From Streptomyces griseus (GTDB taxonomy: Bacteria; Actinomycetota; Actinomycetes; Streptomycetales; Streptomycetaceae): 64,000 nucleotides of DNA. A program made the position numbers and the translations under genes. The notes under the pieces were generated by a model, which saw only the letters and a list, made by a program, of their open reading frames with translations, was not told the DNA's origin and made no database searches. Shown piece by piece: positions 7,957-15,839 of this stretch. Every line of letters begins with the position of its first letter. Within the stretch, counting starts at the first letter, position 1. The stretch covers positions 1,572,313 through 1,636,312 of the forward strand of contig NZ_MDKB01000002.1 of assembly GCF_001715295.1 (NCBI RefSeq). The letters run 5' to 3'.

Positions 7957-8401
7957 ATCACAGGAAGCGGCACCCACTCCCCTGCACTCCGTGTCCGTCG
8001 CCGGAGTAGTGGTGCGCGAGGACGGCCGTCTCCTGGCGATCCGCCGAGCCGACAACGGCACCTGGGAGCTCCCCGGCGGCATCCTCGAACTCAACGAGAC
8101 ACCCGAGGCCGGCGTTGCACGCGAGGTCTGGGAAGAGACAGGCATCCACGTCGAGGTGGACCAGCTCACCGGCGTCTACAAGAACACGACCCGAGGCATC
8201 GTCGCCCTGGTCTTCCGCTGCAAGCCCTCCGGCGGCACCGAGCGCACATCAAGCGAGTCGACAGCCGTCTCCTGGCTCACACCCGACGAAGTCAGCGAGC
8301 GCATGGCCGAGGTCTACGCGGTCCGTCTCCTGGACGCCCTGGACGGCAACGGCCCTCACGTGCGGAGCCACGACGGCAAGCAGCTCATCACAGCGGGATA
8401 A
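7949..8401 (+). CDS. pif: NUDIX hydrolase, Pif-like transfer-immunity candidate
   Basis: A 150-residue protein with a complete NUDIX box at about 39-61: G-x5-E-x7-REVWEETGI. The ATG at 7949 is used because the family fold begins about 12 residues later; an in-frame ATG at 7937 is an alternative. No clear Shine-Dalgarno is seen, so it may be leaderless. In pSAM2 the immunity factor Pif, which blocks transfer into cells already carrying the element, contains a NUDIX motif and lies in the same regulatory area. Equating the two here is inference from motif plus location. Confidence 0.8.
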   Translation: MSQSQEAAPTPLHSVSVAGVVVREDGRLLAIRRADNGTWELPGGILELNETPEAGVAREVWEETGIHVEVDQLTGVYKNTTRGIVALVFRCKPSGGTERTSSESTAVSWLTPDEVSERMAEVYAVRLLDALDGNGPHVRSHDGKQLITAG

Positions 8402-8442
8402 GACTTTCTCTACTTCATCAAGGCCCGCGCACGGCGCGGGCG

Positions 8443-8462
8443 CGCGCCGCCTCTGCGGCGCG
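8443..8462. terminator. GC-rich hairpin after the NUDIX gene
   Basis: CGCGCCGC (8443-8450) and GCGGCGCG (8455-8462) form an 8-bp stem with a CTCT loop, 41 bases past the stop codon. Confidence 0.5.
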
Positions 8463-8583
8463 GCCTGCCTCCTGTCTCCGCCCCGGCTGGCCGCGCCCGG
8501 CGGCGCGCTCGACGGCTGCGGGCATGAAGTGGGGAGACACCCTCTTTGGCTGGGGCGGTCGGCTCCACGGCTTTAGCCACCTC

Positions 8584-8708
8584 CCCGGTTCGGGTCCCGC
8601 GTCGAGCAAGACCAGGGGGCCACTCGTTCAAATTCCGGGCAGGATCACAGCCTGCCCGAGTTGCCGGCCAGCGTACGGCCCCCTGATCATGCTCGACCCC
8701 AAACCGGG
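8584..8708. repeat. Nested four-arm inverted repeat (cruciform)
   Basis: Four pairs of arms are nested around one centre: CCCGGTT 8584-8590 / AACCGGG 8702-8708; GTCGAGCA 8601-8608 / TGCTCGAC 8690-8697; CAGGGGGCC 8613-8621 / GGCCCCCTG 8677-8685; CGGGCAGG 8636-8643 / CCTGCCCG 8651-8658. It lies in the 455-bp gene-free stretch 8402-8856. Single-strand origins of rolling-circle elements, transfer origins and structured RNAs all look like this; which one applies cannot be told by reading. Confidence 0.7.
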
Positions 8709-8856
8709 CAGGACACCGGCCAAACCCGCTCCGCCGACCTCAACAGGGCTACCACGGCCATGCGGGGAACTGGACACCCATGGCCCCCTCCGGCATCGGT
8801 GAGAAGCTATACCAAAGGCCTGGAAGTGAACGCTGCGTAAGCTACCATCTCCCCAT

Positions 8857-10173
8857 GTGCGCCCTCTTGATCCACTGCCCCCAATCGAGCGCGGAGCTTC
8901 CCCGCTGGGCGGCCTTCCTGCCGCAAGGTCAGTGACCGCGCGCGATAGACGCTGGACAGTTGTTGACTTGTTCAGCGGCGCTGGGGGAATGAGCTGTGGG
9001 TTCCATGCTCATCCGGCATTTCGCATCGCAGCGGCGGTGGATGCCCAGAAAAGCAAGCCGAGCCGAAGCACGCTTGATTGCAATGATACTTACGAACGCA
9101 ATATTGGCATCAAGCCCCTCGCGTACGATCTTCAGGAAATAGGCGCTTCAGAGCTGCTTAAAGCAGTTCGCCGTGAGGGCAAATTTCGCAGCCCCACAAT
9201 TCTGCTTGCCTGCCCTCCCTGCACTGGATTCACTCGAACGCTGCCCAAAAATCATCTCGAGGACGACCCTCGCAATAGCCTAGTAGGTCGCGTAGCTGAG
9301 TTTGCGGCGATCCTGAAACCCAAAATTATAGTTCTCGAGAACGCTAGAGAGTTGATTCGAGGTTCTTTTAGGTCACATTCAGAGAATCTTACTTCGCAGC
9401 TCGAGAAGTTGGGCTACTCAGTCCACTCGCAAATTTACCGATTTGACCGGATGGGGCTGCCACAGCGCCGCGAGCGCGCCATCATTATTGCAGTGGCCCC
9501 CGATATGCCACTCCGCACCCTTGACGACCTTTGGGCGGGATGGGAGGTCGACCCAAAGGCGACCACGGTCCGGCATGCGATTTACGACCTACCCGAAGTC
9601 AGTGCCGGCGAAGCGCACCCGGCGGATCGATCGCATGTGAGCAGCAATGTGACAGATGTAGTTCTGCGCCGAATTCAGGCAATTCCGACAGACGGCGGAT
9701 CCTGGATTAGCCTCTTCGAAAAGCCTGAGACAGTCGAACTGGCTACGCCAGCGATGCGAAGGTCGGTGGAAGCTGCTCGCACGAACCACTTCAGCGATGT
9801 GTACGGTCGAATGGCATGGGATGCACCCGCACCAGTCGTTAAGCGCGAATGTAGTCACGTAGGAAACGGCCGCTACACACATCCGCGGCAGGATCGTCTT
9901 TGTACCGTGCGAGAGCTTGCGCTGCTACAAGGATTTCCGACCACCTACGATTTCGAAGGAACCAGCCGACAGAACGCTTACCGTCACGTAGGCGACGCCG
10001 TTCCCCCTCTGATTAGCCATCAACTAGCTTGGGTATGCAGTTGGATGTTGGGCGGAAAGAGGCCAAATCCAGACCAGTTCGTGCTGCCGGGTACGACACT
10101 TCACGCACGCGACATACTTGAATCCAAGGCGCCACACGTCAAACAGCTCAAGATTTCTACAGAACAAGCCTAG
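8857..10173 (+). CDS. DNA (cytosine-5) methyltransferase
   Basis: Methylates cytosine at C5 in a specific DNA site. The 438-residue protein shows the ordered motifs of the family: I VDLFSGAGGMSCGFH (36-50, AdoMet binding), IV ACPPCTGF with catalytic Cys122, VI VLENARE (Glu161; usual form ENV), VIII QRRERA (203-208), then the target-recognition region, and X YRHVGDAVPP. Start GTG 8857; homology begins near residue 30, so a later start is possible. No endonuclease gene is adjacent. It is followed 39 bases on by a GHKL ATPase gene. Base composition is clearly lower in GC than the flanks (codons AAT, ATT and AAA are frequent). Confidence 0.93.
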   Translation: MRPLDPLPPIERGASPLGGLPAARSVTARDRRWTVVDLFSGAGGMSCGFHAHPAFRIAAAVDAQKSKPSRSTLDCNDTYERNIGIKPLAYDLQEIGASELLKAVRREGKFRSPTILLACPPCTGFTRTLPKNHLEDDPRNSLVGRVAEFAAILKPKIIVLENARELIRGSFRSHSENLTSQLEKLGYSVHSQIYRFDRMGLPQRRERAIIIAVAPDMPLRTLDDLWAGWEVDPKATTVRHAIYDLPEVSAGEAHPADRSHVSSNVTDVVLRRIQAIPTDGGSWISLFEKPETVELATPAMRRSVEAARTNHFSDVYGRMAWDAPAPVVKRECSHVGNGRYTHPRQDRLCTVRELALLQGFPTTYDFEGTSRQNAYRHVGDAVPPLISHQLAWVCSWMLGGKRPNPDQFVLPGTTLHARDILESKAPHVKQLKISTEQA

Positions 10174-10212
10174 TGGCTCGAGGGGAAACCACAAACCGGA
10201 GGTCTGCACAGA

Positions 10213-13212
10213 ATGGCTAATTTTAAAGCCCGTGCCCGTGCAGTCGACATGCTCGGGCGCCAACAGATCGCCGGCATCCCTACGGCAATCAATGAGCTCT
10301 TCAAGAACGCACACGACGCCTACGCTGAGAACGTCATCGGGGATTACTTCCGCGAGGAGAATGTTCTAGTAATTCGTGACGACGGTGTCGGCATGACCCA
10401 GCGTGATTTTCTTGAAAAATGGCTTGTTGTTGGAACAGAGAGCAAGGTCAACGCAGCCTCCTCTCCCGATGTTCCGGACGGGACGCGGCGCCCCATCCTT
10501 GGGGAGAAGGGCATCGGACGTCTGGCTGTGGCTGCGGTTGGCCCTCAGGTCATGGTTCTGACCCGCAGCACTAAGGATCGCTTCCTGACCTTGTCCCTCG
10601 TTAATTGGACCCTATTCACAGCACCTGGGATTGACCTTGAAGAGGTTGAAATCCCCGTCCGCCAGATCCCAGTCGGACGACTTCCCGACCAGAATGACGT
10701 CCGCCAACTCGTACAGGCAATTCGAGATAATCTCAGCCTGCTCGACGGAAGAATCGCCGAGAATATCTCTCAGACGGTCCATCATGAGATCTCATTGCTG
10801 GAGAATCTGGACCCTGTCGTTATTTCTCAGCGCATGTCTGGTCCGAGTCTTCGAGAGGCATCAGGGACCCAGTTCTGGATCACTCCGACTGACGAGATGC
10901 TCGCATTCGACGTAAGCGGAGATCCCAGAGGTGAGCAAGAAGCCTCACCTCTCTTTAGGACGCTGATCGGCTTCAGCGATACTATGGTCCCCGGCAATCC
11001 GCCGCCACCCATGGTCGCTCACTTCTATGATCATCGCTCGCGTGAAGTATCTCTGGACGTGATCGGCGACGGCGAGTTTTTCACGCCTCAGGATTTCCAA
11101 CTCGCAGATCACCAAATTTCGGGCCGCTTCGATGAGCATGGCCAATTTACGGGTCAAGTGTCCGTATACGGCAGAGAACCTGTTTCTCACGTAGTTCCGT
11201 GGCCAGGATCCCGAGGGAATAGAACTCTTTGTGGTGAGTTTGAGCTAAACCTCGCATATGTGCAAGGGAATAAGAGTCAATCCCGTTTGGGAGACGAAGA
11301 CTTCAACAGGCTGGCGCGTAAGCTCGCCCGCGTCGGAGGCCTGTACGTCTATCGAGACAGGGTCCGTATGCTTCCATACGGACGCAGTGATTTCGACTGG
11401 CTCGACATTGAACGCGAGCGCAGCAAAAGCGCTTCTGATTACTTCTGGTCCTACCGGCGCATGTTTGGCGTCGTTGGGATCAACAGTAGGGAAAACTTTC
11501 GCCTGCAGGAAAAGGCGGGACGCGAGGGTTTCCGAGCAAACGCGGCATATCGCGAGTTTAGAGATCTGCTTCAAAACTTCCTCGTACAAACAGCTCGAGA
11601 CTTCTTCCGTAATGACAGCTCGGACGATTCCTGGAGAATCACTCGCAGCGAACTGGAACGCGAATCGGAAGCACGGCAGAGACACGATAAGCAATCTCGA
11701 GTACGGAAGGCAGATTTTCGGCGTGAACTACAGCTCGCGGAACAGCGCCTGAATAGTGGAACACCAGAACAGGAGGTAGGGGTCCTTCTTCGAGAACTTG
11801 AGATAAACCTTGCTGATGCCACCTCCGACACAAACCAAGCGAGGGCATCTGAGAAGGTCGTGATGGCTGAGACGCGAGCGCTTCGAGCCATTATCGAGAT
11901 CCGGACCAGATATAGGGTTTCCAAGCCTAGAGGAGTGGCGCTACCAAAGAGTGTCGCCCAGGACTGGGACGACTATCAGCGAGAATTTGAGGTCATGGAA
12001 CACGGCCTACTAGATGAAATTAGAAAGGAAGTTGAGAGGCGGAGCTCCGCAGCAGCTGAGCGGTTGGGCTCTTCTCTTGATAGGCGCCGGCGTCTAGAGT
12101 CGGGAATCAAGGGTCGAATTTCCGACGCGCAAGGAACCCTGGGACGGACGCACCGACAGACTACTGAAGTCGTAGAGGTGATGCGCGAATCGCTAACGCG
12201 TCAAGCAAGCGACAGCCGGAAGGCCTTCGAAGACGATTGCCGACTTGTCCTTCTTGAACTTGCAGGCATGGACACCGACAGGCTTAACGATCAGGAAATC
12301 GCAGACATCCGTCGTCGTTTTGAGGACAGGATCGATGGAGCCCTGTCACGAGACCTTTCGAAACTGAACCAGCTCGTTGATCGTGTAAATATGTCGCTCG
12401 GAAGTGAAACTGATTCTTCCAATGGAGATTTTGTCGATGTAATCGGCTCCCTCGAGCAAGAAGTAGTCTCACTGCGAGACCGAGCCGATGAAGATCTAGA
12501 ACTTGCCCAACTCGGCTTGGCACTTCAGGTCATTAATCACGAATTTTCCTCTAGCATTCGAGCAGTTCGAAATAACCTACGCAGGTTGAAGTCCTGGGCA
12601 GACGCTAACAAGGGCCTGCGCCCCGTATATTCTGATCTTCGAGCCAGCTTCGAGCACTTGGATGCGTACCTTCGACTCTTCACGCCTCTAAACCGTCGCC
12701 TCTATAGGCGGGACACAATCATGAAGGGGGCCGAGGTTGAGCGATTTCTTGTCGACCTGTTTCAAGAGCGAATTTCGCAAGAAAGTATTCAACTCGAAGC
12801 AACCGCGGAATTTCGCTCTGCAAAAGTACGAGCTTACCCATCGACACTCTATCCAGTCTTCGTCAACTTGGTTGACAATGCCATTTACTGGCTAAGTACG
12901 CGCGGCAACCCGCGTGTACTTCGCCTAGACCATAAAGAAGGGGAATGGATCGTCGAGGACAATGGCCCTGGCGTTCCCACAGTAGACCAGGCTCGAATCT
13001 TTGAGCTCGGATTCTCTCGTAAGCCAAGTGGCCGCGGAATGGGTCTGCATATTAGTCGAGACGTTCTTAAGAAAGAGTCGTGGTCCTTGTCTCTATCGAC
13101 GTCGCCCCTCGGCGGAGCAAGATTCACTCTCGGCGAGCCTGATGATGACTCCGCATCTCCATCGAAGGAGCAGGATATTGCGGACACGCTAGCCCTGGAG
13201 TTCGATGACTAA
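10213..13212 (+). CDS. Dual GHKL ATPase: MutL/MORC-like N-domain plus kinase-like C-domain
   Basis: A 999-residue protein with two ATP-binding GHKL modules. N-terminal: INELFKNAHDAY (Glu28, Asn32), IRDDGVGM (54-61) and GEKGIGRLA (97-105), the pattern of Hsp90/MutL/MORC ATPases. A middle region of about 450-740 is rich in charged helices, likely coiled coil. C-terminal: an LQVINHEF segment with His776 resembling a DHp phospho-acceptor helix, then a histidine-kinase-type ATPase with N box VNLVDNAIYW (884-893), DNGPGVP (916-922) and RGMGLHIS (about 941-948). GHKL proteins beside DNA methylases occur in known restriction-like islands. Here I infer a sensor/ATPase signalling to the receiver protein downstream. 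Lower GC than the flanks. Confidence 0.85.
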   Translation: MANFKARARAVDMLGRQQIAGIPTAINELFKNAHDAYAENVIGDYFREENVLVIRDDGVGMTQRDFLEKWLVVGTESKVNAASSPDVPDGTRRPILGEKGIGRLAVAAVGPQVMVLTRSTKDRFLTLSLVNWTLFTAPGIDLEEVEIPVRQIPVGRLPDQNDVRQLVQAIRDNLSLLDGRIAENISQTVHHEISLLENLDPVVISQRMSGPSLREASGTQFWITPTDEMLAFDVSGDPRGEQEASPLFRTLIGFSDTMVPGNPPPPMVAHFYDHRSREVSLDVIGDGEFFTPQDFQLADHQISGRFDEHGQFTGQVSVYGREPVSHVVPWPGSRGNRTLCGEFELNLAYVQGNKSQSRLGDEDFNRLARKLARVGGLYVYRDRVRMLPYGRSDFDWLDIERERSKSASDYFWSYRRMFGVVGINSRENFRLQEKAGREGFRANAAYREFRDLLQNFLVQTARDFFRNDSSDDSWRITRSELERESEARQRHDKQSRVRKADFRRELQLAEQRLNSGTPEQEVGVLLRELEINLADATSDTNQARASEKVVMAETRALRAIIEIRTRYRVSKPRGVALPKSVAQDWDDYQREFEVMEHGLLDEIRKEVERRSSAAAERLGSSLDRRRRLESGIKGRISDAQGTLGRTHRQTTEVVEVMRESLTRQASDSRKAFEDDCRLVLLELAGMDTDRLNDQEIADIRRRFEDRIDGALSRDLSKLNQLVDRVNMSLGSETDSSNGDFVDVIGSLEQEVVSLRDRADEDLELAQLGLALQVINHEFSSSIRAVRNNLRRLKSWADANKGLRPVYSDLRASFEHLDAYLRLFTPLNRRLYRRDTIMKGAEVERFLVDLFQERISQESIQLEATAEFRSAKVRAYPSTLYPVFVNLVDNAIYWLSTRGNPRVLRLDHKEGEWIVEDNGPGVPTVDQARIFELGFSRKPSGRGMGLHISRDVLKKESWSLSLSTSPLGGARFTLGEPDDDSASPSKEQDIADTLALEFDD

Positions 13213-13289
13213 GGGCTGATCTTTGGTACCGCTTCATCCATTGCACTACCCTGACTCATAGCGAAATAGATCGACAGGAGACCGCACAG

Positions 13290-14990
13290 ATGGCAGCGAC
13301 TAAAATGTCGTCTTCTTTGCATCCGGTAGATTCAGCTCTGAATTACCAGGATCTTTGCATACGTGCGGCCCAGGAGTTTATCCACACGATTGTGGTTGTC
13401 GATGATCGCGCTACTTATGGGGAGCAGGAGAAGGTAACAGGGCTTATCGATCCTAACTCAGGCACCGCCTTTTCGGAGTCCTTCGATGACTCGACTGATT
13501 TTGAGCTTGGTGGGGCATCTCTCGATGTTTCGGTACTCACTGATGCCAGCGCAGATATCGGTCTGACCTGCGCGGTCCTTCGTCCGTCTCAGGATGAGCA
13601 GGACGATGGGACCCTCAATAGGCGGCTCGTAAAAGCAGCACGCCGCGCAGATGTTTTGGTCCTGGACTGGCAGCTAAACGACGCTGTCGACGGCCAAGCG
13701 GCCCTAAAGCTGCTGTCTGAGGTGGCAGCAGAGGACCAACTGGGTCAAGGTCGACTCAGATTGGTGTGCTTCTATACTAGTCATCCAGATTTGGAGAGCG
13801 TTTTTCAATCAATCGCAGGCCATCTCGACACCGCAGTTCTTTCTTCATCTGGACCAAACGATTCGTCGCGTTGGCTTGACTGCGGCTGCATGCGAGTTGT
13901 GGTGCTTGCAAAAGCTGGCGGCCTGACAATAGATTCAGTGCACTCAAATCTCCAGGTAGAAGAAAATGATTTGCCTCAGAAGTTGGTGGAGGAGTTTGCC
14001 GTACTCACTGCCGGCTTGGTGAGCAACGTTGCCGTGGCCTCACTTGCTGCCGTTAGGGCTGATGCACACAGGCTGCTCACCCGATTCGGGGTCAACCTCG
14101 ACACACCATTCCTGTCGCATCGATTCTACGAGGGCGGCCCTGAGAGTGAGGAGCTGCTTGTTCGTTTGGTCTCTGATGAGATTAAGACCCTTTTGGACAG
14201 CGCAGACGTTCGTCGCTGGTTGGAGCCCAAGGCCATCGCGCTTTGGGCTGAGCAGCATATAGCCGATCAAGTCGAGTTGACAGTCAAGAAGAAGACTGCC
14301 TTGATATCTAAAGATGAGCTAGTCCAGGCCATTTCCGGCGACAGGCACCGAGGTCAATTCGAGGTGACCAATCAGGCCATGGCTGGCCATAAATTTAACC
14401 TGGGCCGAGAGTACAAAGAAACCATTACTAGCGTACTCTCTCCCGATGGATCTGCCGAGAGCTTGGATTATGATTTCGCTCGCCTGACATGCCTAGCCCG
14501 AAATGATCCCTCTCCTTTCCCGGGAGATCGGACACCTATTTTGACAGAAGGCACCGTGGTGAGAGGGCGGTATGGTCAGGAAAAGATATACCTTCTTTGC
14601 TCCATGCCTCTGTGTGACACCGTCCGCGTAGGCAGCGAACGTTCATTTCCCTTCGTTCCTCTTAAATCTGTCGGCCCCGCAGACCGATACGACCTCGTTG
14701 CCTTGAGCCCGGAAGGGCAGCGCCTTTATCTCGCTTTCTCGACCGGAAAGCACTATGACACTGTCCGTCACACTTTCGCTGGCGATGAGAGTGGCGTCGT
14801 TCGCTCGAGAAAAAAGTCTGGTCAACTGGCGCAGTTCGTCTTCTACGATTCAAGCAGGAAGCCGTGGGTCTGGGTAGCAGAACTTCGGTTCCAACATGCC
14901 CATCGCAAACTGAATGACCTCGGTGCCGCTGCCAGTCGAGTAGGACTTGATGAGGCTTCCATACTGCGTTCCGCAAGCCAGAGGAAATAG
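13290..14990 (+). CDS. Receiver-domain protein with large unknown C-terminal region
   Basis: A 566-residue protein. Residues 33-212 read as a response-regulator receiver with an inserted loop: acidic pair DD (38-39), phosphoacceptor Asp126 in DVLVLDWQL, Thr163/Ser164 after a beta-strand (VCFYTS) and Lys208 in VVVLAKAGG. About 80 residues separate the DD pair from Asp126, far more than in ordinary receivers. The C-terminal 350 residues have no motif I recognise and no DNA-binding helix-turn-helix, so they may be an effector or a partner-binding region. GGAG precedes the ATG. It lies 77 bases after the GHKL gene, same strand, probably one operon. Confidence 0.8.
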   Translation: MAATKMSSSLHPVDSALNYQDLCIRAAQEFIHTIVVVDDRATYGEQEKVTGLIDPNSGTAFSESFDDSTDFELGGASLDVSVLTDASADIGLTCAVLRPSQDEQDDGTLNRRLVKAARRADVLVLDWQLNDAVDGQAALKLLSEVAAEDQLGQGRLRLVCFYTSHPDLESVFQSIAGHLDTAVLSSSGPNDSSRWLDCGCMRVVVLAKAGGLTIDSVHSNLQVEENDLPQKLVEEFAVLTAGLVSNVAVASLAAVRADAHRLLTRFGVNLDTPFLSHRFYEGGPESEELLVRLVSDEIKTLLDSADVRRWLEPKAIALWAEQHIADQVELTVKKKTALISKDELVQAISGDRHRGQFEVTNQAMAGHKFNLGREYKETITSVLSPDGSAESLDYDFARLTCLARNDPSPFPGDRTPILTEGTVVRGRYGQEKIYLLCSMPLCDTVRVGSERSFPFVPLKSVGPADRYDLVALSPEGQRLYLAFSTGKHYDTVRHTFAGDESGVVRSRKKSGQLAQFVFYDSSRKPWVWVAELRFQHAHRKLNDLGAAASRVGLDEASILRSASQRK

Positions 14991-15530
14991 TGGGACGAAA
15001 GCCTCTCACCCCACCCGAAAGCCGTTGGCCGGGTCTGGGACCGAGTACCCGTCGAACGCGGCATAGCCGCCCAGCGATCAACATCCTGAGCGCCCGGGCG
15101 CCTCTGCGGCGGCACCGACGCTACGGTATGAACGCACAGGTTGCGACCTAGTCGACCGAGCAGGTGCCATAGCGCTTTGCCGGTCTTGTTGCACAATCTG
15201 GCTACGGCGCACACCCACCAGATCATCCGGAGTTATGACGAAGATGACGCCCCGGTCCTAGCCGGCCGGGCACGTGAGCTCCCGGGCTCCTCGGTTGCCA
15301 CCAGTCGCAGGCAGCCGCTCGGCTGACGGCTGTCCCACCACACTGTGCTCCTTACGCCAGGTGAGAGCCAGGTCAGCCCAAGGCAGCGTTCTTACCAGGT
15401 TGCTGGGGGGCGCAGCAGTCCTCAGGCCGTCCAAGATCAGCGGAAGTCAGTCGGCAAAGCCAGACGCCCACGGCATCTGATCTGGTCAGAGCCGTGGGCC
15501 TCTTTTGCTGTGCTGTTCGGCGTGGGTAGA
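14991..15530. other. Gene-free stretch at the end of the island
   Basis: No convincing gene was seen in these 540 bases in either strand. GC rises back towards the Streptomyces norm here, marking the right edge of the low-GC island. The only clear structure is the terminator at 15466-15499. Confidence 0.6.
15466..15499. terminator. Rho-independent-type terminator
   Basis: GCCCACGGC (15466-15474) and GCCGTGGGC (15491-15499) form a perfect 9-bp stem. It is followed on the plus strand by CTCTTTT, an unusually classical T-tract for this genome. It faces the plus-strand island but could also serve the leftward operon ending at 15531. Confidence 0.8.
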
Positions 15531-15839
15531 TCAGTAGGCGGACTCACACGGATCGCTCGTTGCCCGAAGGTGGCCGCGGCTCGTTGCGACGCGGTAGACG
15601 TCCCGTAGAGCCCCGGTCAGCTCTTTGACCAGGCCCCGCATGTCGTCGAGTGACGTCCCCTGGTTGTCGAGAGCCCCTGAGGCTTCTTCCAACAGTTCCT
15701 TCGCCGTGCCGAGTTGGATCGCTTCGATGCCGTCCGCGAGGCGGGACATGTAGCCGTCCGGGTCGTCAGTGCTCAGGTAGCAGGGCTTGTCCCCCGGGCC
15801 TGACCACGGGAGGAGCCGAAGTTCGTTCGGTGTTGTCAT
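15531..15839 (-). CDS. Hypothetical protein, end of small-gene operon
   Basis: A 102-residue acidic soluble protein with a long predicted helix (about 38-85: GIEAIQLGTAKELLEEASG...), no membrane segment and no motif I know. Its ATG overlaps the end of the GntR gene by 4 bases (ATGA), so it is translationally coupled. Such short partners beside GntR regulators are frequent in Streptomyces mobile elements. Function unknown. Confidence 0.75.
   Translation of the reverse strand: MTTPNELRLLPWSGPGDKPCYLSTDDPDGYMSRLADGIEAIQLGTAKELLEEASGALDNQGTSLDDMRGLVKELTGALRDVYRVATSRGHLRATSDPCESAY

Larger units (their letters stand above)
571..8401. mobile_element. pSAM2-type AICE core (int to NUDIX gene)
   Basis: Integrase, Xis, rolling-circle Rep, Spd proteins, FtsK-like Tra, a GntR/KorSA repressor and a NUDIX gene stand in the order known for pSAM2 and related actinomycete integrative and conjugative elements. 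All core genes except the NUDIX gene run leftward. No long direct repeat marking attL and attR could be found by eye. The right boundary may be the tRNA-Ser(UGA) gene at 18603-18689, in which case 8402-18602 is cargo. The left boundary is either just outside int or beyond the window. Confidence 0.85.

Noticed and set aside
8621-8640. GTTCAAATT resembling a tRNA T-loop in the gap after the NUDIX gene
   Set aside because: No matching T-stem, anticodon arm or acceptor stem can be built; it lies in the loop region of the nested inverted repeat.
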